A stretch of 64,000 nt of DNA from Strigops habroptila (lineage: Eukaryota; Chordata; Aves; Psittaciformes; Psittacidae). The DNA lies in the NCBI RefSeq assembly GCF_004027225.2, contig NW_022651110.1, positions 638,517 to 702,516 of the forward strand, read 5' to 3'. A program made the position numbers and the translations under genes. The notes beneath the pieces are model-generated. The model worked only from the letters and a program-made list of their open reading frames with translations, was not told where the DNA came from and made no database searches. Positions 39,201-45,958 of this stretch are shown piece after piece; position 1 is the stretch's first letter, and the number at the start of each line of letters is the position of its first letter.

Positions 39201-42200
39201 GTGAGGATCGGGTGCTCCAGCCGGCTTTGGAGGTATGGATATTCCTTAGGAAGCATCCCAGCTTGGCACCCAGTGCTGGTGGGATACTCTCACCGTCACA
39301 ATTGGCTCCACATTGATGCCTCCTCCATGTCCATGGGAGGGTTTTGGGGAGTGAAGCCCGGTTTGTGGATGTTCAGGGGTTTGCTGGGATCAGGGATGCT
39401 CCACTGGGATGAAGCCACCCGCTCTCACCACTCTTATGGGTCATGGCATCATCTTTAACCACCATCCAGCTTAAATCCAGCCAGACACACAGAGCATTCC
39501 CAGTTTACCACTTCTCCCACCAGTGGTCATCCGTGGTGCCAACAAGGAGCGTTGGAGAAGCTTCCACATTGCGTTGTCCCAGCACGGCACCAACATTCCC
39601 AACAAACGGCAAGGAATCATCCCAAAATGTGTCATCCCACTGCAGGAAAAGGCACCGGGGGACAGGCAGGAGAACCTGGGATCCGGGCTGGGAAAAGCCA
39701 TCACGGAGTTTTCCCTTCTCCTTCTTAATCGCAGCCGCATCTCGATCCAACCGGAGATCCCGGCACATTCCCAAGCCGGGGTGAGAAGAGGTGAAAACGA
39801 CCCCCAAATGGGCTTATCTTTAAAAGCTGCATTTTTGAGGGCTGTGGGTTTGATCTGAGCCGACTCCAGGACAGAATCCATTGGGAGAATCCCAGTGGGA
39901 GCTGCCACCGCCTCTCCCCAGCGCTGAACCGCCGCATCCCTTCGGCACCGCGCTCCTTCGCTCACCACAACACATCCCACTGCAGCAGAGCCAAATTCCC
40001 CACGCCGGGAATGACACCGAATCCCTGGAATCGAGCTCAGCATCACCCACCACCACCCCACACAACCCAGCGCAGACTGCGGCGGGACGGGACATCAGTG
40101 CCACATTCCCACCTTGCTCCATAAACCATGGATTTCCTCAAGTTTTCCCTTTGATTCTTCCCAAAACACAGCTGCATCCGTCTGCCGTGCCACCAGCCTT
40201 CCCAAAAACCCACTTGGGGGGGGTTTAAGCTCACCAGGATGGGGAAAACCAAGGAGATTCCTTCCCTTCCCCCGGCAACTCGCTCCACACCAACACCCCG
40301 GAAAGACTCGAGCGCTCACCGTGATGTCTCTGAAGCCTCTTCCCAACCTCCCCTCGCTTCCCAAGCTCGCTTCCCAAGCTCTGCTCGCTTCCAGGGTGGG
40401 AGCCAGACTGTGGAATCCCTTCCCCCAGCCCATCACCCCAGAGCCATGCAAAGGCGGAGCAGAATCCGGACAATTTAAATGCTAAACCGGTTAAGTGGGG
40501 ACAATCGCTCCCTGCCCTGGAAGTCGGGAGGAAAAGGGGCCTTTCCCCAAGGCCAAACGGCTCCGGGAGGAGCTTCTGCACCGGGTTCCTCCGGGCTTGA
40601 GCCTGAGGAAGACTTTGCCTGTGTCTTTGATCCCCCTTTATGGGGGGTTCTTTAGAGCAAAGACCAGCGCTGGGTCCTGCCCCTCCATGGTGGGTCGTGG
40701 CCAAGCGTGTGGGTCCGTGGCTTCGGGCGCGCTCTGCTCGTGTGGGTTTAACCCAACGTGGGGTTCTCCAGCCCCAAGAGAGGCGTGTGGTCGAGCAGCA
40801 CCAAGGAGCAAGAGGACAACGCTCATCTTGTGCCTCCGTGGTGGGTCATGGCCAAGCGTGGGGGGTCCAGCAGGCTCCAAGTGCGCTTGAGTTGAGCGGG
40901 CTGTAGCCACAGGTCCTTTTGGCCCCTCCACGTGTCCTTTTGGTCCCTTCATGTGTCCTTTTGGCCCTTCCACGGGTCCTTTTGGTCCCTTCATGTGTCC
41001 TTTTGGCCCTTCCACGGGTCCTTTTGGTCCCTTCATGTGTCCTTTTGGCCTTTCCACGGGTCCTTCTGGCCCTTCCACGGGTCCTTTTGGCCCTTCCACG
41101 CGTCCTTTTGGTCCCTTCATCTGTCCTTTTGGCCCTTCCACGGGTCCTTTTGGTCCCTTCCACGGGTCCTTTTGGCCCTTCCACATGTCCTTTTGGTCCC
41201 TTCATGTGTTCTTCTGGCCCTTCCACACATCCTTTTGGTCTCTTCATGTGTCCTTTTGGCCCTTCCATGGGTCCTTTTCATCCCTCCATGTGTTCTTTTG
41301 GCCCTCCCATGTGTCCTTTTGGCCCTTCCACATATCCTGTTGGTCCCTTCATGTGTCCTTTTAGTCCCTCCATGTGTTCTTTTGGCCCTTCCACGGGTCC
41401 TTTTGGCCCTTCCACGCTTCCTTCTGGTCCCTCCACATGTCCTTTTGGCCCTTCCACACATCTTTTTGGTCTCTTCATGTGTCCTTTTGGCCCTTCCATG
41501 GGTCCTTTTCATTCCTCCATGACTCCTTTTGGCCCTTCCACACATCCTGTTGGTCCCTTCATGTGTCCTTTTGGCCCCTCCATGGGTCCTTTTGGCCCTT
41601 CCGGGTCCTTTTGGCCCCTCCACGAGTCCTCTTGGCCCCTCCATGTGCCCTTTTGGCCCTTCCACGGGTCCTCTTGGCTCCTCCATGTGCTCTTTTGCCC
41701 CTGCACGGTTCTTTTTGCCCCTGCAAGTCCTCCTTTTGCCTCTTCCACATGCTCTTTTTGCTCCTCCATGTACCCTTTTGGCCCCTCCATGTGCTCTTTT
41801 GGCCCCTCCACGTGCTCTTTTGGCCCCTCCACGTGCTCTTTTGGCCCCTCCACGTGCCCTTTTTGCACCCGCACATCCTCTTTTGGCCCTTCCACGTGCT
41901 CTTCTGGCCCCCGCACATCCTCTTTTAGCCCCTCCACGTCCTCTTTTAGCCCCTCCACTGTCCTTTCTGCCCCTGCACATCCTCTTTTCTCCCCTCCACA
42001 TGCCCTTTTGCCCCTTCCACGTGCACTTTTGCCCCTTCCACATGCTCTTTTGGCCCCTGCATGTGCTCTTTAGCCCCTCCACGTGTCCTTTTTGCCCCTG
42101 CACATCCTCTTTTGCCCCTTCCACGTGCTCTTTTGGCCCCTCCACGTGCTCACTTTGACCCTCCACATCCTCTTCTGGTCCCCGCACATCCTCTTTTTGC

Positions 42201-44608
42201 CCTGCACATCCTCTTTTGGCCCTTCCACATCCTTTTTTGGCCCCTGCACGTGCTCTTTTGACCCTGCATGTGTCCTTTTTGCCCTGCACATCCTCTTTTG
42301 GCCCCTCCACATGCCCTTTTGCCCCTTCCACATGCTCTTTTGGCCCCTCCATGCGTCCTTTTTGCCCCTGCACGTGCTCTTTTGGCTCTTCCACGTCATC
42401 TTTTGGCCCTTCCACATGCTCTTTTGGCCCTTGCCCAGCAAAGCAGAGCCACAACACAGGTTGTGCCCATTTTATCCCCTCCAAACCAGTTCACACCCAA
42501 GCTCACAGGGTCCAGCTCACTCCAACCAGGCAGATTCCAGCTCTGTGGGTTTTCCATGTGATTCCTCCTTCCTCACATGGGAGCTGGATCATGGGAGGAT
42601 GGTGCCGGTCTTTCCCGTTCCATCCCAGGCCACAACCAAGGTGGCACAAACACCATCTACATGCAAAACACATCAGAGCCACGAAGAAAACAGGTGAAGA
42701 GAACTCCGGATTCCAATGCAAACGGAATTCGGGGAGGCTCCGGGAAGCTCCCAGGGCTCAGACAGGATCCTGGATCACTTCCCTCCTCATTCCTTCTCGG
42801 CGTTACCAAGCTCACTTAGGAGAAGCGTGGCTTTTTTCCCCCCCCCATCCCAAAGCCAGAATGAGCAAAGGATGCATTCCCTGGGGAGCTCTTCCTCTTT
42901 GGCTCCAGCAAATCCTGCGGTGAGGGGTTCTGTCAGGATCCAAGGAGTTTTTGTCAGGATCCGGTGCTGGGATCCGCAGGGAATTCGGCTGTGGGGTTGT
43001 CAGCACTGCGGGAAGGGGATTTCACAGCCTCAAGCAGAGATGATCCATGCGGCACCTCCTCAAAACGATGCGCTGGGGAGGGAAATCCACGTCGAGCTGT
43101 GCCGGGATGAGCCGAAGATGTTCCAAGTGGTGTCAAACCACACTGGGATAAGCCAAAGGCGCTCCGAGTGACGGTGGCATCGCTCCTGCCATCGTGCCAT
43201 ACGGTGCCTGTGCTCCAACCTGCTCCCCACCACCACGGAGCTGCTTGGGAAGAGGAAACACTCCCGGCACCGCCGATCCCACCGGCTCCAACACCGCTCC
43301 AACCAGTGGAGAACCGGGATGAAGAGCTCCCGGTGGAGATTCCATGCTCGGATGCTGCTTTAACCCCTCGGCACAGGTTGGTCCCTTTCCCCCTGTGCCG
43401 GTGGAGCTGCACGGGCACGGGAAGGGCCGACGGGAAGCGTTAGCATGGGTCTGGATCCATCCCAGCCCTGCCGGTGGATGCCGACCCCGGCACCGTGTCC
43501 CGGTGCTGCTGCCTGTGCCTGCCCCAGGCGCAGGGTCCCCAACTCAACACAGACCCCAAATGCCCACCCGGACCCCCCCAGCACCTCACCCCCCTCTCCC
43601 TGTACCCCCCCTGGACACCCGGGTCCCCTCCTCAGCACAGACCCCCCCGTCCCTCCCTGTACCCCCCTGGACACTCGGGTCACCCCACACCAACACAGAT
43701 CCCCCCCCCATGCCACAGACCCCTCGGTCCCTTCCCGAGGAGGTCCCCGGACACCCGGGTCCCTTCGCGGTTACCTCATACCCCGGGTACCCCCCGGGCC
43801 CTTCCCGGTTACCTCAGGTACTGCGTCCCCCCCCGAACCCCTCTCACTTACCTCAGACCCTGGGTCCCCCCCCCCCCGGACCCCTCGGTCCCTTCCCCGT
43901 TACCTCATACCCCGGGCACCCCCCGGTCCGTTCCCGGTTACCTCAGACCCCGGGTCCCCCCCTCGACACCCGGGTCCCCCCCCCCCGCGTTTCAGCACCC
44001 CGGACGGGGCCGGTACAGGGGGTCCGGGGGGGGTGTCAGCGCCGCCTCCCCCCGCCCCAAGCGCGGGTCCCCCGGTAGCGGCTCCGCTTTGTCTCCCGCC
44101 GGGCCAAGGGCCACCCCCCCCCCCGCCGGTGCACTCACCCCGCCGGTCCCCCGGGGCCGGGCCCGCCGGGCTGCTTCTCCTCAGCGGCAGCGCCGCTCTT
44201 GCAACCGCCGCCGCCTCCTGCCCGGCTCCGGCCTCCACAGCAGCCGCCGCGACGGGGACATGGTCCCTTTAAATCCCCCGCCGGGGGCCCCGCCGGTCCC
44301 GCCGCCGCCGCCGCCGCCGCCACCGCCTCCTGCTCCGCTCCGGCCGCTCCCCCGCCTCCCTCCCGGCGGCGGGGCCTGACTACGTCACGCCGGGCGCGAC
44401 CAGGCCGCCGCCGACATCTTGGGGGCGGCGAACGAGGCCCCAGCGCCGCCTCCGCCGCCTCCGCCGCCGCCGCCGCCATGTTGGGCCGCGCCGCCCCCGC
44501 CGCGCGCCCCCGCCCCGCCGGAGCGGCCGCCGCGCGCCGCCGCCCTCTGCCCTCCCCGGCACGCGCGGCGCACCGCTGATGACGTAGGCGGCTCGGCGCC
44601 GCCGCCAT
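1..44608 (-). CDS. WIZ: WIZ, widely-interspaced zinc finger protein (8 exons seen, 3' end off window)
   Basis: This is the gene-level entry; the exons are listed separately. WIZ is a nuclear zinc-finger protein that stabilises the G9a/GLP (EHMT2/EHMT1) H3K9 methyltransferase heterodimer and links it to CtBP corepressors (known of the family). The joined exons read without interruption and every junction keeps phase. Eight C2H2-type fingers are visible: five in exon 4 and one each in exons 5, 7 and 8. The last three share the WIZ signature C-E-x-C-G-x-x-F-[ED]-[TN]-R-[AK]-G-L-S-S-H-A-R-[AS]-H. A PLNLT motif, a CtBP-docking type, is formed across the exon 7/8 junction. About 1,540 codons lie in the window when counted from the ATG at 44479. 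Mammalian WIZ has further fingers C-terminal to this point, so several exons should lie left of position 1. A short isoform starts from an internal promoter near 6.1 kb. Identification is secure; the N-terminal start is not. Confidence 0.95.
345..925 (+). mobile_element. CR1 LINE 3' fragment
   Basis: The stretch matches the CR1 3' region: AAACGGCCTCAAGCTGCTCC, GTTTAGATGGATA, CTCAGGCATTGGAACAG, then AAGGTCTTTCCCAACGTGG near the end. Its first half matches, in reverse complement, the CR1 at 37195-37615. It lies in WIZ intron 7. Almost the same sequence recurs at 7218-7590. Confidence 0.8.
1010..1170 (+). mobile_element. CR1 3'-end fragment
   Basis: A short CR1 tail containing GTTCAAAGCCAGGCTGGACA and AAGGTCCCTTCCAACCCAAA, followed by CATTCCGTGATTCC. 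Confidence 0.8.
1171..1728. other. WIZ intron 7, unique part
   Basis: No repeat or exon recognised; short ORFs only. 2057-2369, between the 17-bp array and the exon 7 donor, is likewise unique. Confidence 0.6.
1729..2056. repeat. 17-bp minisatellite (TATGGAGAGAAGGGATC)
   Basis: About 19 tandem units of 17 bp, consensus TATGGARAGRAGGGAYC, with purines almost entirely on the plus strand. Units alternate in a higher-order pattern (TATGG, TGTGG and AAAGG starts). It lies in WIZ intron 7, about 310 bp from the exon 7 donor. Long plus-strand ORFs here are repeat artefacts. Confidence 0.95.
2370..2867 (-). CDS. WIZ: WIZ exon 7, zinc finger 7
   Basis: The acceptor is CTCCTGTTTCCAG before 2867 and the donor is AATTTGA|GTGAGTTTG after 2370; 498 nt, phase 1 in and out. 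It opens with [13 protein letters not shown] and the finger [13 protein letters not shown], then the helix [14 protein letters not shown] long basic/serine-proline segment follows ([20 protein letters not shown]). It ends EEGPLNL, and exon 8 supplies the T of PLNLT. Confidence 0.95.
2868..3835. repeat. 154-188 bp tandem repeat containing copies of the exon 7 splice acceptor
   Basis: About six units. The first two periods are exactly 154 bp, the later ones 188, 173 and 168 bp. Each unit contains GAGTAAATCAGGGGGTAAA, a TTTCAAGGGGTTTTTACCAC-like core and TTCTGRGCTGGA. On the minus strand the last reads TCCAGCYCAGAA, the same as the real exon 7 acceptor and its first exon bases. The later units include a CR1-like TCATAGAATCATAGAATG insert. 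Confidence 0.9.
4328..4376 (-). promoter_or_regulatory. Three tandem 5' splice sites of WIZ exon 6
   Basis: GTGAGTAT occurs three times on the minus strand, starting at 4375, 4354 and 4333, inside a 21-nt unit (AAAAGTGAGTATTTTGACCC). Since 21 is a multiple of three, all three donors give the same downstream phase. Confidence 0.85.
4376..4540 (-). CDS. WIZ: WIZ exon 6 with triple tandem donor
   Basis: The acceptor is TCTCCACAG before 4540. The exon encodes [14 protein letters not shown] and a Pro/Lys-rich stretch. It ends at the first of three identical donors (CCAAAA|GTGAGTAT); the first intron bases are 4375, 4354 and 4333, exactly 21 nt apart. Use of the second or third donor would add one or two in-frame copies of SEYF[DN]PK without changing phase, so the coding end could be 4376, 4355 or 4334. 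This exon is also the joining point for the internal promoter's first exon at 6008-6125. Confidence 0.85.
4780..5480. repeat. About 33-bp GC-rich minisatellite
   Basis: About 20 units of GATGGYGGCAGSTCCMTRTGG with GAAGGGGACAGG, 30-33 bp each, lie between WIZ exon 6 and the internal CpG-island promoter. It is open in several plus-strand frames because most periods are near multiples of three; I see no gene. Confidence 0.9.
5480..6340 (-). promoter_or_regulatory. CpG-island internal promoter of WIZ
   Basis: The stretch is very G+C-rich with dense CpG, bracketed by a minisatellite on one side and ordinary intron on the other. It contains the alternative first exon and, at 6118-6129, GGCCGCCATCTTGG, the reverse complement of a YY1 initiator/ATG element. 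G-runs at 5921-5953 could form a G-quadruplex. No TATA box is visible. Confidence 0.7.
6008..6125 (-). CDS. WIZ: WIZ alternative first coding exon (short isoform)
   Basis: Within a CpG island, ATG at 6125-6123 (CCAAGATGGCGGCC, strong Kozak overlapping a YY1 motif) opens a 39-codon frame starting [18 protein letters not shown] and ending [10 protein letters not shown]. The donor is CCGG|GTGAGC after 6008. It leaves one base, which matches the phase of exon 6 (4540), giving ...[12 protein letters not shown]. The protein would lack fingers 1-6 and keep finger 7 onward. Long and short WIZ forms are known in mammals. The ATG, donor and phase are seen in the sequence; use of the promoter is inferred. 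Confidence 0.75.
6126..7047. other. Island shoulder and WIZ intron 5
   Basis: 6126-6340 is still CpG-rich and should contain the short isoform's transcription start. From 6341 onward it is ordinary intron with no exon seen. Confidence 0.5.
7048..7165. repeat. 20-bp tandem repeat
   Basis: Five or six units of GGGTGAATAAAGTCACTTAC in the WIZ intron. AATAAA occurs in each unit on the plus strand. Confidence 0.9.
7218..7590 (+). mobile_element. CR1 LINE 3' fragment, near-copy of 535-905
   Basis: Over about 330 bp it is nearly identical to 535-870, in the same orientation, differing mainly by a small rearrangement around CTCCCAAGG. It ends with CCATGATTCCGTGATTCTAT, the CR1 tail repeat. Confidence 0.85.
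9546..9606 (-). mobile_element. CR1 3'-tail fragment
   Basis: TCATAGACTCAACCAAGTTGGAAAAGACC followed by TTTAAGATGACCAAGTC is the reverse complement of a CR1 3' end. Confidence 0.7.
10020..10268 (+). mobile_element. Diverged CR1 3' fragment
   Basis: It contains GGGAACGGCCTAAAGCTG, AGGGTGGCCAACGAGCTCCC and a CTTTTCCAACCCAGATCC terminus, the diverged order of CR1 3' motifs. Confidence 0.6.
14043..14408 (-). CDS. WIZ: WIZ exon 5, zinc finger 6
   Basis: The acceptor is TTCCCACAG before 14408 and the donor is AGAGATG|GTGAGT after 14043; 366 nt, phase 1 to phase 1. It begins [11 protein letters not shown] and then carries finger [21 protein letters not shown], followed by the conserved tail [22 protein letters not shown] serine/proline-rich stretch follows. 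The intron between exons 4 and 5 (14409-14610) is only about 200 bp. Confidence 0.95.
14611..17117 (-). CDS. WIZ: WIZ exon 4, large exon with zinc fingers 1-5
   Basis: The exon is 2,507 nt with acceptor CATTTGCAG and donor AAAAAAG|GTAGTATG. The first 250 or so codons are acidic and disordered. A conserved [13 protein letters not shown] block precedes finger 1 ([21 protein letters not shown]). Finger 2 ([17 protein letters not shown]) and the [12 protein letters not shown] helix follow, then finger 3 ([17 protein letters not shown]) and finger 4 ([17 protein letters not shown]). The exon continues with PGTS and [10 protein letters not shown] stretches and a [10 protein letters not shown] motif. 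Finger 5 ([21 protein letters not shown]) comes last, followed by the lysine run FSFQKKKKK that ends the exon. Order and spacing follow mammalian WIZ. The final G joins the next exon to make Val. Confidence 0.95.
17118..18582. other. WIZ intron 3, unique part
   Basis: Contains the CR1 end at 17296-17420 and otherwise no recognised feature. 19251-19429 is a short unique spacer between two arrays. Confidence 0.6.
17296..17420 (-). mobile_element. CR1 3'-end fragment
   Basis: AGAATCATGGAATGCTTTGG is followed by GTTGGAAGGGACCTTCAAAG and CATCTAGTCCAAC, a CR1 end in reverse orientation, about 180 bp upstream of WIZ exon 4. Confidence 0.8.
18583..19250. repeat. A-rich 10-11 bp minisatellite (TAAAACGTGA)
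   Basis: Roughly 60 units of TAAAACGTGA/TAAAATGTGA with variants. In WIZ sense orientation it reads TCACGTTTTAC, T-rich. It lies in intron 3, immediately followed by the 20/21-bp array at 19430. Confidence 0.9.
19430..20150. repeat. 20/21-bp dimorphic minisatellite
   Basis: About 34 units in two forms: GGGATGGCTCCAAAGGGAACT (21 bp) and GGGATGCTCCGAGGGGAACT (20 bp). The two forms are interspersed in a non-random order. It lies about 230 bp from WIZ exon 3. Confidence 0.95.
20384..20444 (-). CDS. WIZ: WIZ exon 3 (61 nt)
   Basis: A small exon lies between CCTCTCTTGCAG and the donor ACTCGG|GTAAGT. It completes the split codon from exon 2 (GAT), encodes 19 residues ([19 protein letters not shown]), and leaves GG. 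That joins the first C of exon 4 as GGC, restoring the reading frame of the large exon. Without it, exons 2 and 4 are out of phase. This strongly supports a real exon that is too short for an ORF scan. Confidence 0.75.
20445..21821. other. WIZ intron 2, unique part near exon 3
   Basis: No exon or repeat recognised apart from short CATCATCACC runs at 21260-21285. Confidence 0.6.
21822..22345 (-). mobile_element. CR1 copy, arm of an inverted pair
   Basis: The tail box lies at 21822-21870 (AGAATCATGGAATGGGTTGG), followed by about 500 bp of CR1 3' sequence including AGAACTTCTTCCTTATCTCC and TGGGGTGTCACCAGAGCAGA. It is highly similar to 22868-23395, 28268-28805 and 31770-32284. Confidence 0.9.
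22868..23396 (+). mobile_element. CR1 copy, opposite arm of an inverted pair
   Basis: It is the reverse complement of 21822-22345 over nearly its whole length, about 520 bp away. It ends AACCCAAACCATTCCATGAT followed by TCTATGG. It differs from its partner mainly by small insertions near 23300. Confidence 0.9.
23397..27534. other. WIZ intron 2, central unique part
   Basis: No gene recognised on either strand; the CR1 scrap at 23655 is the only identified element. Confidence 0.5.
23655..23715 (+). mobile_element. Small CR1 tail remnant
   Basis: GATGAAGACCTCTGGAGGGT followed by TCTTCCAACCTCAATTATTC resembles a truncated CR1 3' terminus. Confidence 0.5.
27535..27965. repeat. 43-bp minisatellite
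   Basis: About ten units of a 43-bp sequence containing CACCATCACTGGTCCAGGGT and TCTCCTGTCCCTCTC, nearly identical in the central copies. WIZ intron 2. Confidence 0.95.
28160..28805 (+). mobile_element. CR1 copy
   Basis: Same subfamily as the pair at 21.8-23.4 kb; it ends AACCCAACCCATTCCATGAT followed by TCCATGA. The first 100 bp (28160-28265) match 22360-22460 in reverse complement (AGAAGGATTTGGGGGTGTTG), extending the copy. Confidence 0.9.
28806..31769. other. WIZ intron 2, unique parts around the 61-bp array
   Basis: 28806-30029 and 30451-31769 show no recognised gene. A 267-codon plus-strand frame at 30968-31768 has no recognisable domain. Confidence 0.5.
30030..30450. repeat. 61-bp minisatellite
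   Basis: Seven units of about 61 bp containing AGGATTTGGCTTCCCGATGG, TTAAAACTGGGTTTAAACA and GTAAAACAGCATTG. WIZ intron 2. Confidence 0.95.
31770..32284 (-). mobile_element. CR1 copy
   Basis: Reverse-orientation copy of the same subfamily, beginning at TCATGGAATGGGGTGGGGTG and ending at GGTGTCACCAGAGCAGAGGG. It forms a long inverted pair with 28268-28805. Confidence 0.9.
32285..33540. other. WIZ intron 2, unique part
   Basis: No gene or repeat recognised. The adjacent 35591-37194, after the 52-bp array, is likewise featureless. Confidence 0.5.
33541..34280. repeat. 28/44-bp composite minisatellite
   Basis: About 20 units built from AACACCCCAATTTGGAACCA or GGGGCCA variants, with or without a 16-17 bp CCCCAGCTCCATCCCAA insert, so long and short units alternate. 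WIZ intron 2. Confidence 0.9.
34600..35590. repeat. 52-bp minisatellite
   Basis: About 18 units of 52 bp containing CCACCAAAGCGCCATCAAAC, GTCATCAAACCTCATAAAAC and CCCCATCAAACC, some sharing GCACCATC or CCCCATCAATCATC variants. The left end breaks into shorter CCCCACCAAA units. The array is almost free of G on the plus strand. Confidence 0.95.
37195..37615 (-). mobile_element. CR1 LINE fragment next to WIZ exon 2
   Basis: CTTCTCTTCTCCAGACTAAA, CCGTTCCTCATCACACTTGT and GGTGCTGATCCAGGCCAGGA are CR1 3' region motifs in reverse. The fragment ends about 45 bp from the exon 2 donor (37661). Confidence 0.85.
37661..38115 (-). CDS. WIZ: WIZ exon 2
   Basis: The acceptor is CTGCCTTCCAG before 38115 and the donor is GTTGCTG|GTGAGT after 37661. 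Length is 455 nt: it completes one codon, encodes 151, and leaves one base. The peptide starts [18 protein letters not shown] and then becomes acidic ([14 protein letters not shown]). No finger is present. I do not recognise this segment from human WIZ; the assignment rests on exact phase fit to exons 1 and 3 and on strand and position. Confidence 0.7.
38116..40909. other. WIZ intron 1, unique part
   Basis: No exon recognised. Pieces near 40650-40860 (GTGGGTCGTGGCCAAGCGTG twice) are a diverged local duplication. Confidence 0.5.
40910..42435. repeat. 21-bp minisatellite, about 1.5 kb
   Basis: About 70 units of GTCCTTTTGGCCCTTCCACGG and variants (CCCTTCATGT, CCCCTCCACG). Because 21 = 7 codons, long ORFs are open on both strands (384 codons plus, 455 codons minus). 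They consist only of PFGPST/VEGPKG-type heptads and have no other coding signature. The array lies in WIZ intron 1. Confidence 0.95.
42436..43399. other. WIZ intron 1, between the 21-bp array and the promoter island
   Basis: Unique sequence with a poly-C run at 42838-42846. No exon seen. Composition rises towards the CpG island. Confidence 0.5.
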
Positions 44609-44830
44609 CTTGGGAGTGGCGGGAGGAGGTTGGCGGCGGGGGGGGGAAGGGAGCTAAAGACCTTCCAGGAGGGAGGGAGGGAGGGAGGGAGGGGGAGAGG
44701 GGAAGCGGCGCGGCGGTGTGGCGTCATCGGCGAGCGACGGCGGCGCCGCGACGCCATCTTGAGAGTGGCGGAGGGGGAAGGTCTGGGAAGGGGCGGCCCA
44801 GAGGGGCCCCAACGTGTTCCCATGGCCCCA
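43400..44830 (-). promoter_or_regulatory. CpG-island promoter of the WIZ long form
   Basis: The island is dense in CpG with (CCG)n runs. Two YY1-type CCGCCATCTTG/CGCCATCTTG motifs lie at 44601-44613 and 44752-44762, and a weaker GACATCTTGG lies at about 44413-44422. Two ATF/CREB-like sites occur: TACGTCA at 44381-44387 and TGACGTA at 44580-44586. There is no TATA box. The segments around the two strong YY1 sites resemble each other and look locally duplicated. A GGGA run occupies 44670-44700. Confidence 0.7.
44139..44608 (-). CDS. WIZ: WIZ long-form exon 1 (5' UTR/N-terminus)
   Basis: An open frame runs through the CpG island to a good donor (GCGGG|GTGAGTGC) after base 44139, leaving phase 2, which matches the phase-2 acceptor of exon 2. 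Two in-frame ATGs are possible starts. One is at 44608-44606, embedded in a YY1-like AAGATGGCGGC. The other is at 44479-44477 (AAC ATG G). Both have A at -3 and G at +4. The encoded peptide is Ala/Gly/Arg-rich low complexity, with no domain. It could partly be 5' UTR if an unseen start is used, but the phase match with exon 2 favours coding. Residue numbers elsewhere count from the 44479 ATG. Confidence 0.55.
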
Positions 44831-45790
44831 ACGTGTCCCTATGGTCCCAAAGTGTCCCCATGGCTCCAAAGTGTCCCCATGGCCCTAAACTGTCCCCATG
44901 GCCCCAATGTGTCCCCATGGCCCCAACGTGCCCCCATGGCCCTGCCCCAAAGTGTCCCCATGGCCTCAACGTGCCCGCATGGCCCCAAAGTGTCCCCATG
45001 GCCCCAGCGTGTCCCCATGGCCCCAACGTGCCCTCATGGCCCCAAAGTGTCCCCATGGCCCTGACCCAACATGTCCCCATGGCCCCAACATGCCCCCATG
45101 GCCCCAACGTGCCCTCATGGCCCCAACATTCCCCCACGGCCCCAACATGCCCTCATGGCCCCAAAGTGTCCCCATGGCCCTGCCCCAACGTGTCCCCATG
45201 GCTCCAACGTGTCCCTATGGTACCAAAGTGTCCCCATGGCCCCAACGTGCCCCCATGGCCCCAATGTGCCCCCATGGCCCTGCCCCAAAGTGTCCCCATG
45301 GCCCCAACGTGCCCCTATGGCCCCAATGTGCCCCCATGGCCCTGCCCCAAAGTGTCCCCATGGCCTCAATGTGTCCCCATGGCCCCAACGTGTCCCCATG
45401 GCCCCAACGTGTCCCCATGGCTCCAAAGTGTCCCCATGGCCCTGTCACCCCTATTACAGGCCCAAAGGGTCCCCATGGCCATGTCCCCAGGTGTCCCCAT
45501 GTCCCTGCCATCCCTAAAAGGACCCCATGTCCATGTCCCCAAGTATCCGCATGGCCCTGCCACCCCCATTATGGGTCCAAAGGGTCCCCATGGCTGTGTC
45601 CCCATGGCCCTGCTGTCCCCACCAGGGGCTAAAGGGACCCCATGGCCATGTCCCCACGTGTCCCCATGGCCCTGCCACCCCCATTATGGGTCCAAAGGGT
45701 CCCCATGGCCATGTCCCCTAGTGTCCCCATGGCCCTACCATCCCCACCAGGGGCTAAAGGGACCCCATGGCCATGTCCCCACATGTCCCC
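44815..45790. repeat. 19-bp minisatellite between WIZ promoter and RASAL3 3' end
   Basis: About 45 units of CCCCAACGTGTCCCCATGG with variants (GTGCCCTCATGG, CTGCCCCAAAG). It decays rightwards into longer units (ATTATGGGTCCAAAGGGTCC). It fills nearly the whole 1.3 kb intergenic gap, and each unit holds CCATGG. Confidence 0.95.
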
Positions 45791-45882
45791 ATGTCCCTCC
45801 CTGTCACTGCCCCAGCTCCTGGGCTGTCCCGGGCGGGTGACAGGACACAACCAACCACCCTGTGACGGTGACACCAACGCTG

Positions 45883-45888
45883 TTTATT
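45883..45888 (-). promoter_or_regulatory. RASAL3 polyadenylation signal AATAAA
   Basis: AATAAA on the minus strand lies about 70 nt after the RASAL3 stop. Cleavage would be expected near 45860-45870, followed by T/G-containing sequence (GTTGGTGTCACC) just downstream. The 3' UTR would be only about 100 nt. Confidence 0.8.
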
Positions 45889-45958
45889 ATCCCATGGGAT
45901 GGGGATGAACCGCCCTTGGGAAGCCCCAGGGACATGCTGGGGACACTGGGATGGGTGG

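Noticed and set aside
41117-42484. 455-codon minus-strand ORF of VEGPKGH heptads
   Set aside because: An open frame is expected from a 21-bp repeat. It shows no splice junction phase with WIZ and no conserved motif.
44419-45840. 473-codon plus-strand ORF
   Set aside because: It reads through the 19-bp CCATGG array antisense to both genes; PHGPNVSPWPQ repeats only.
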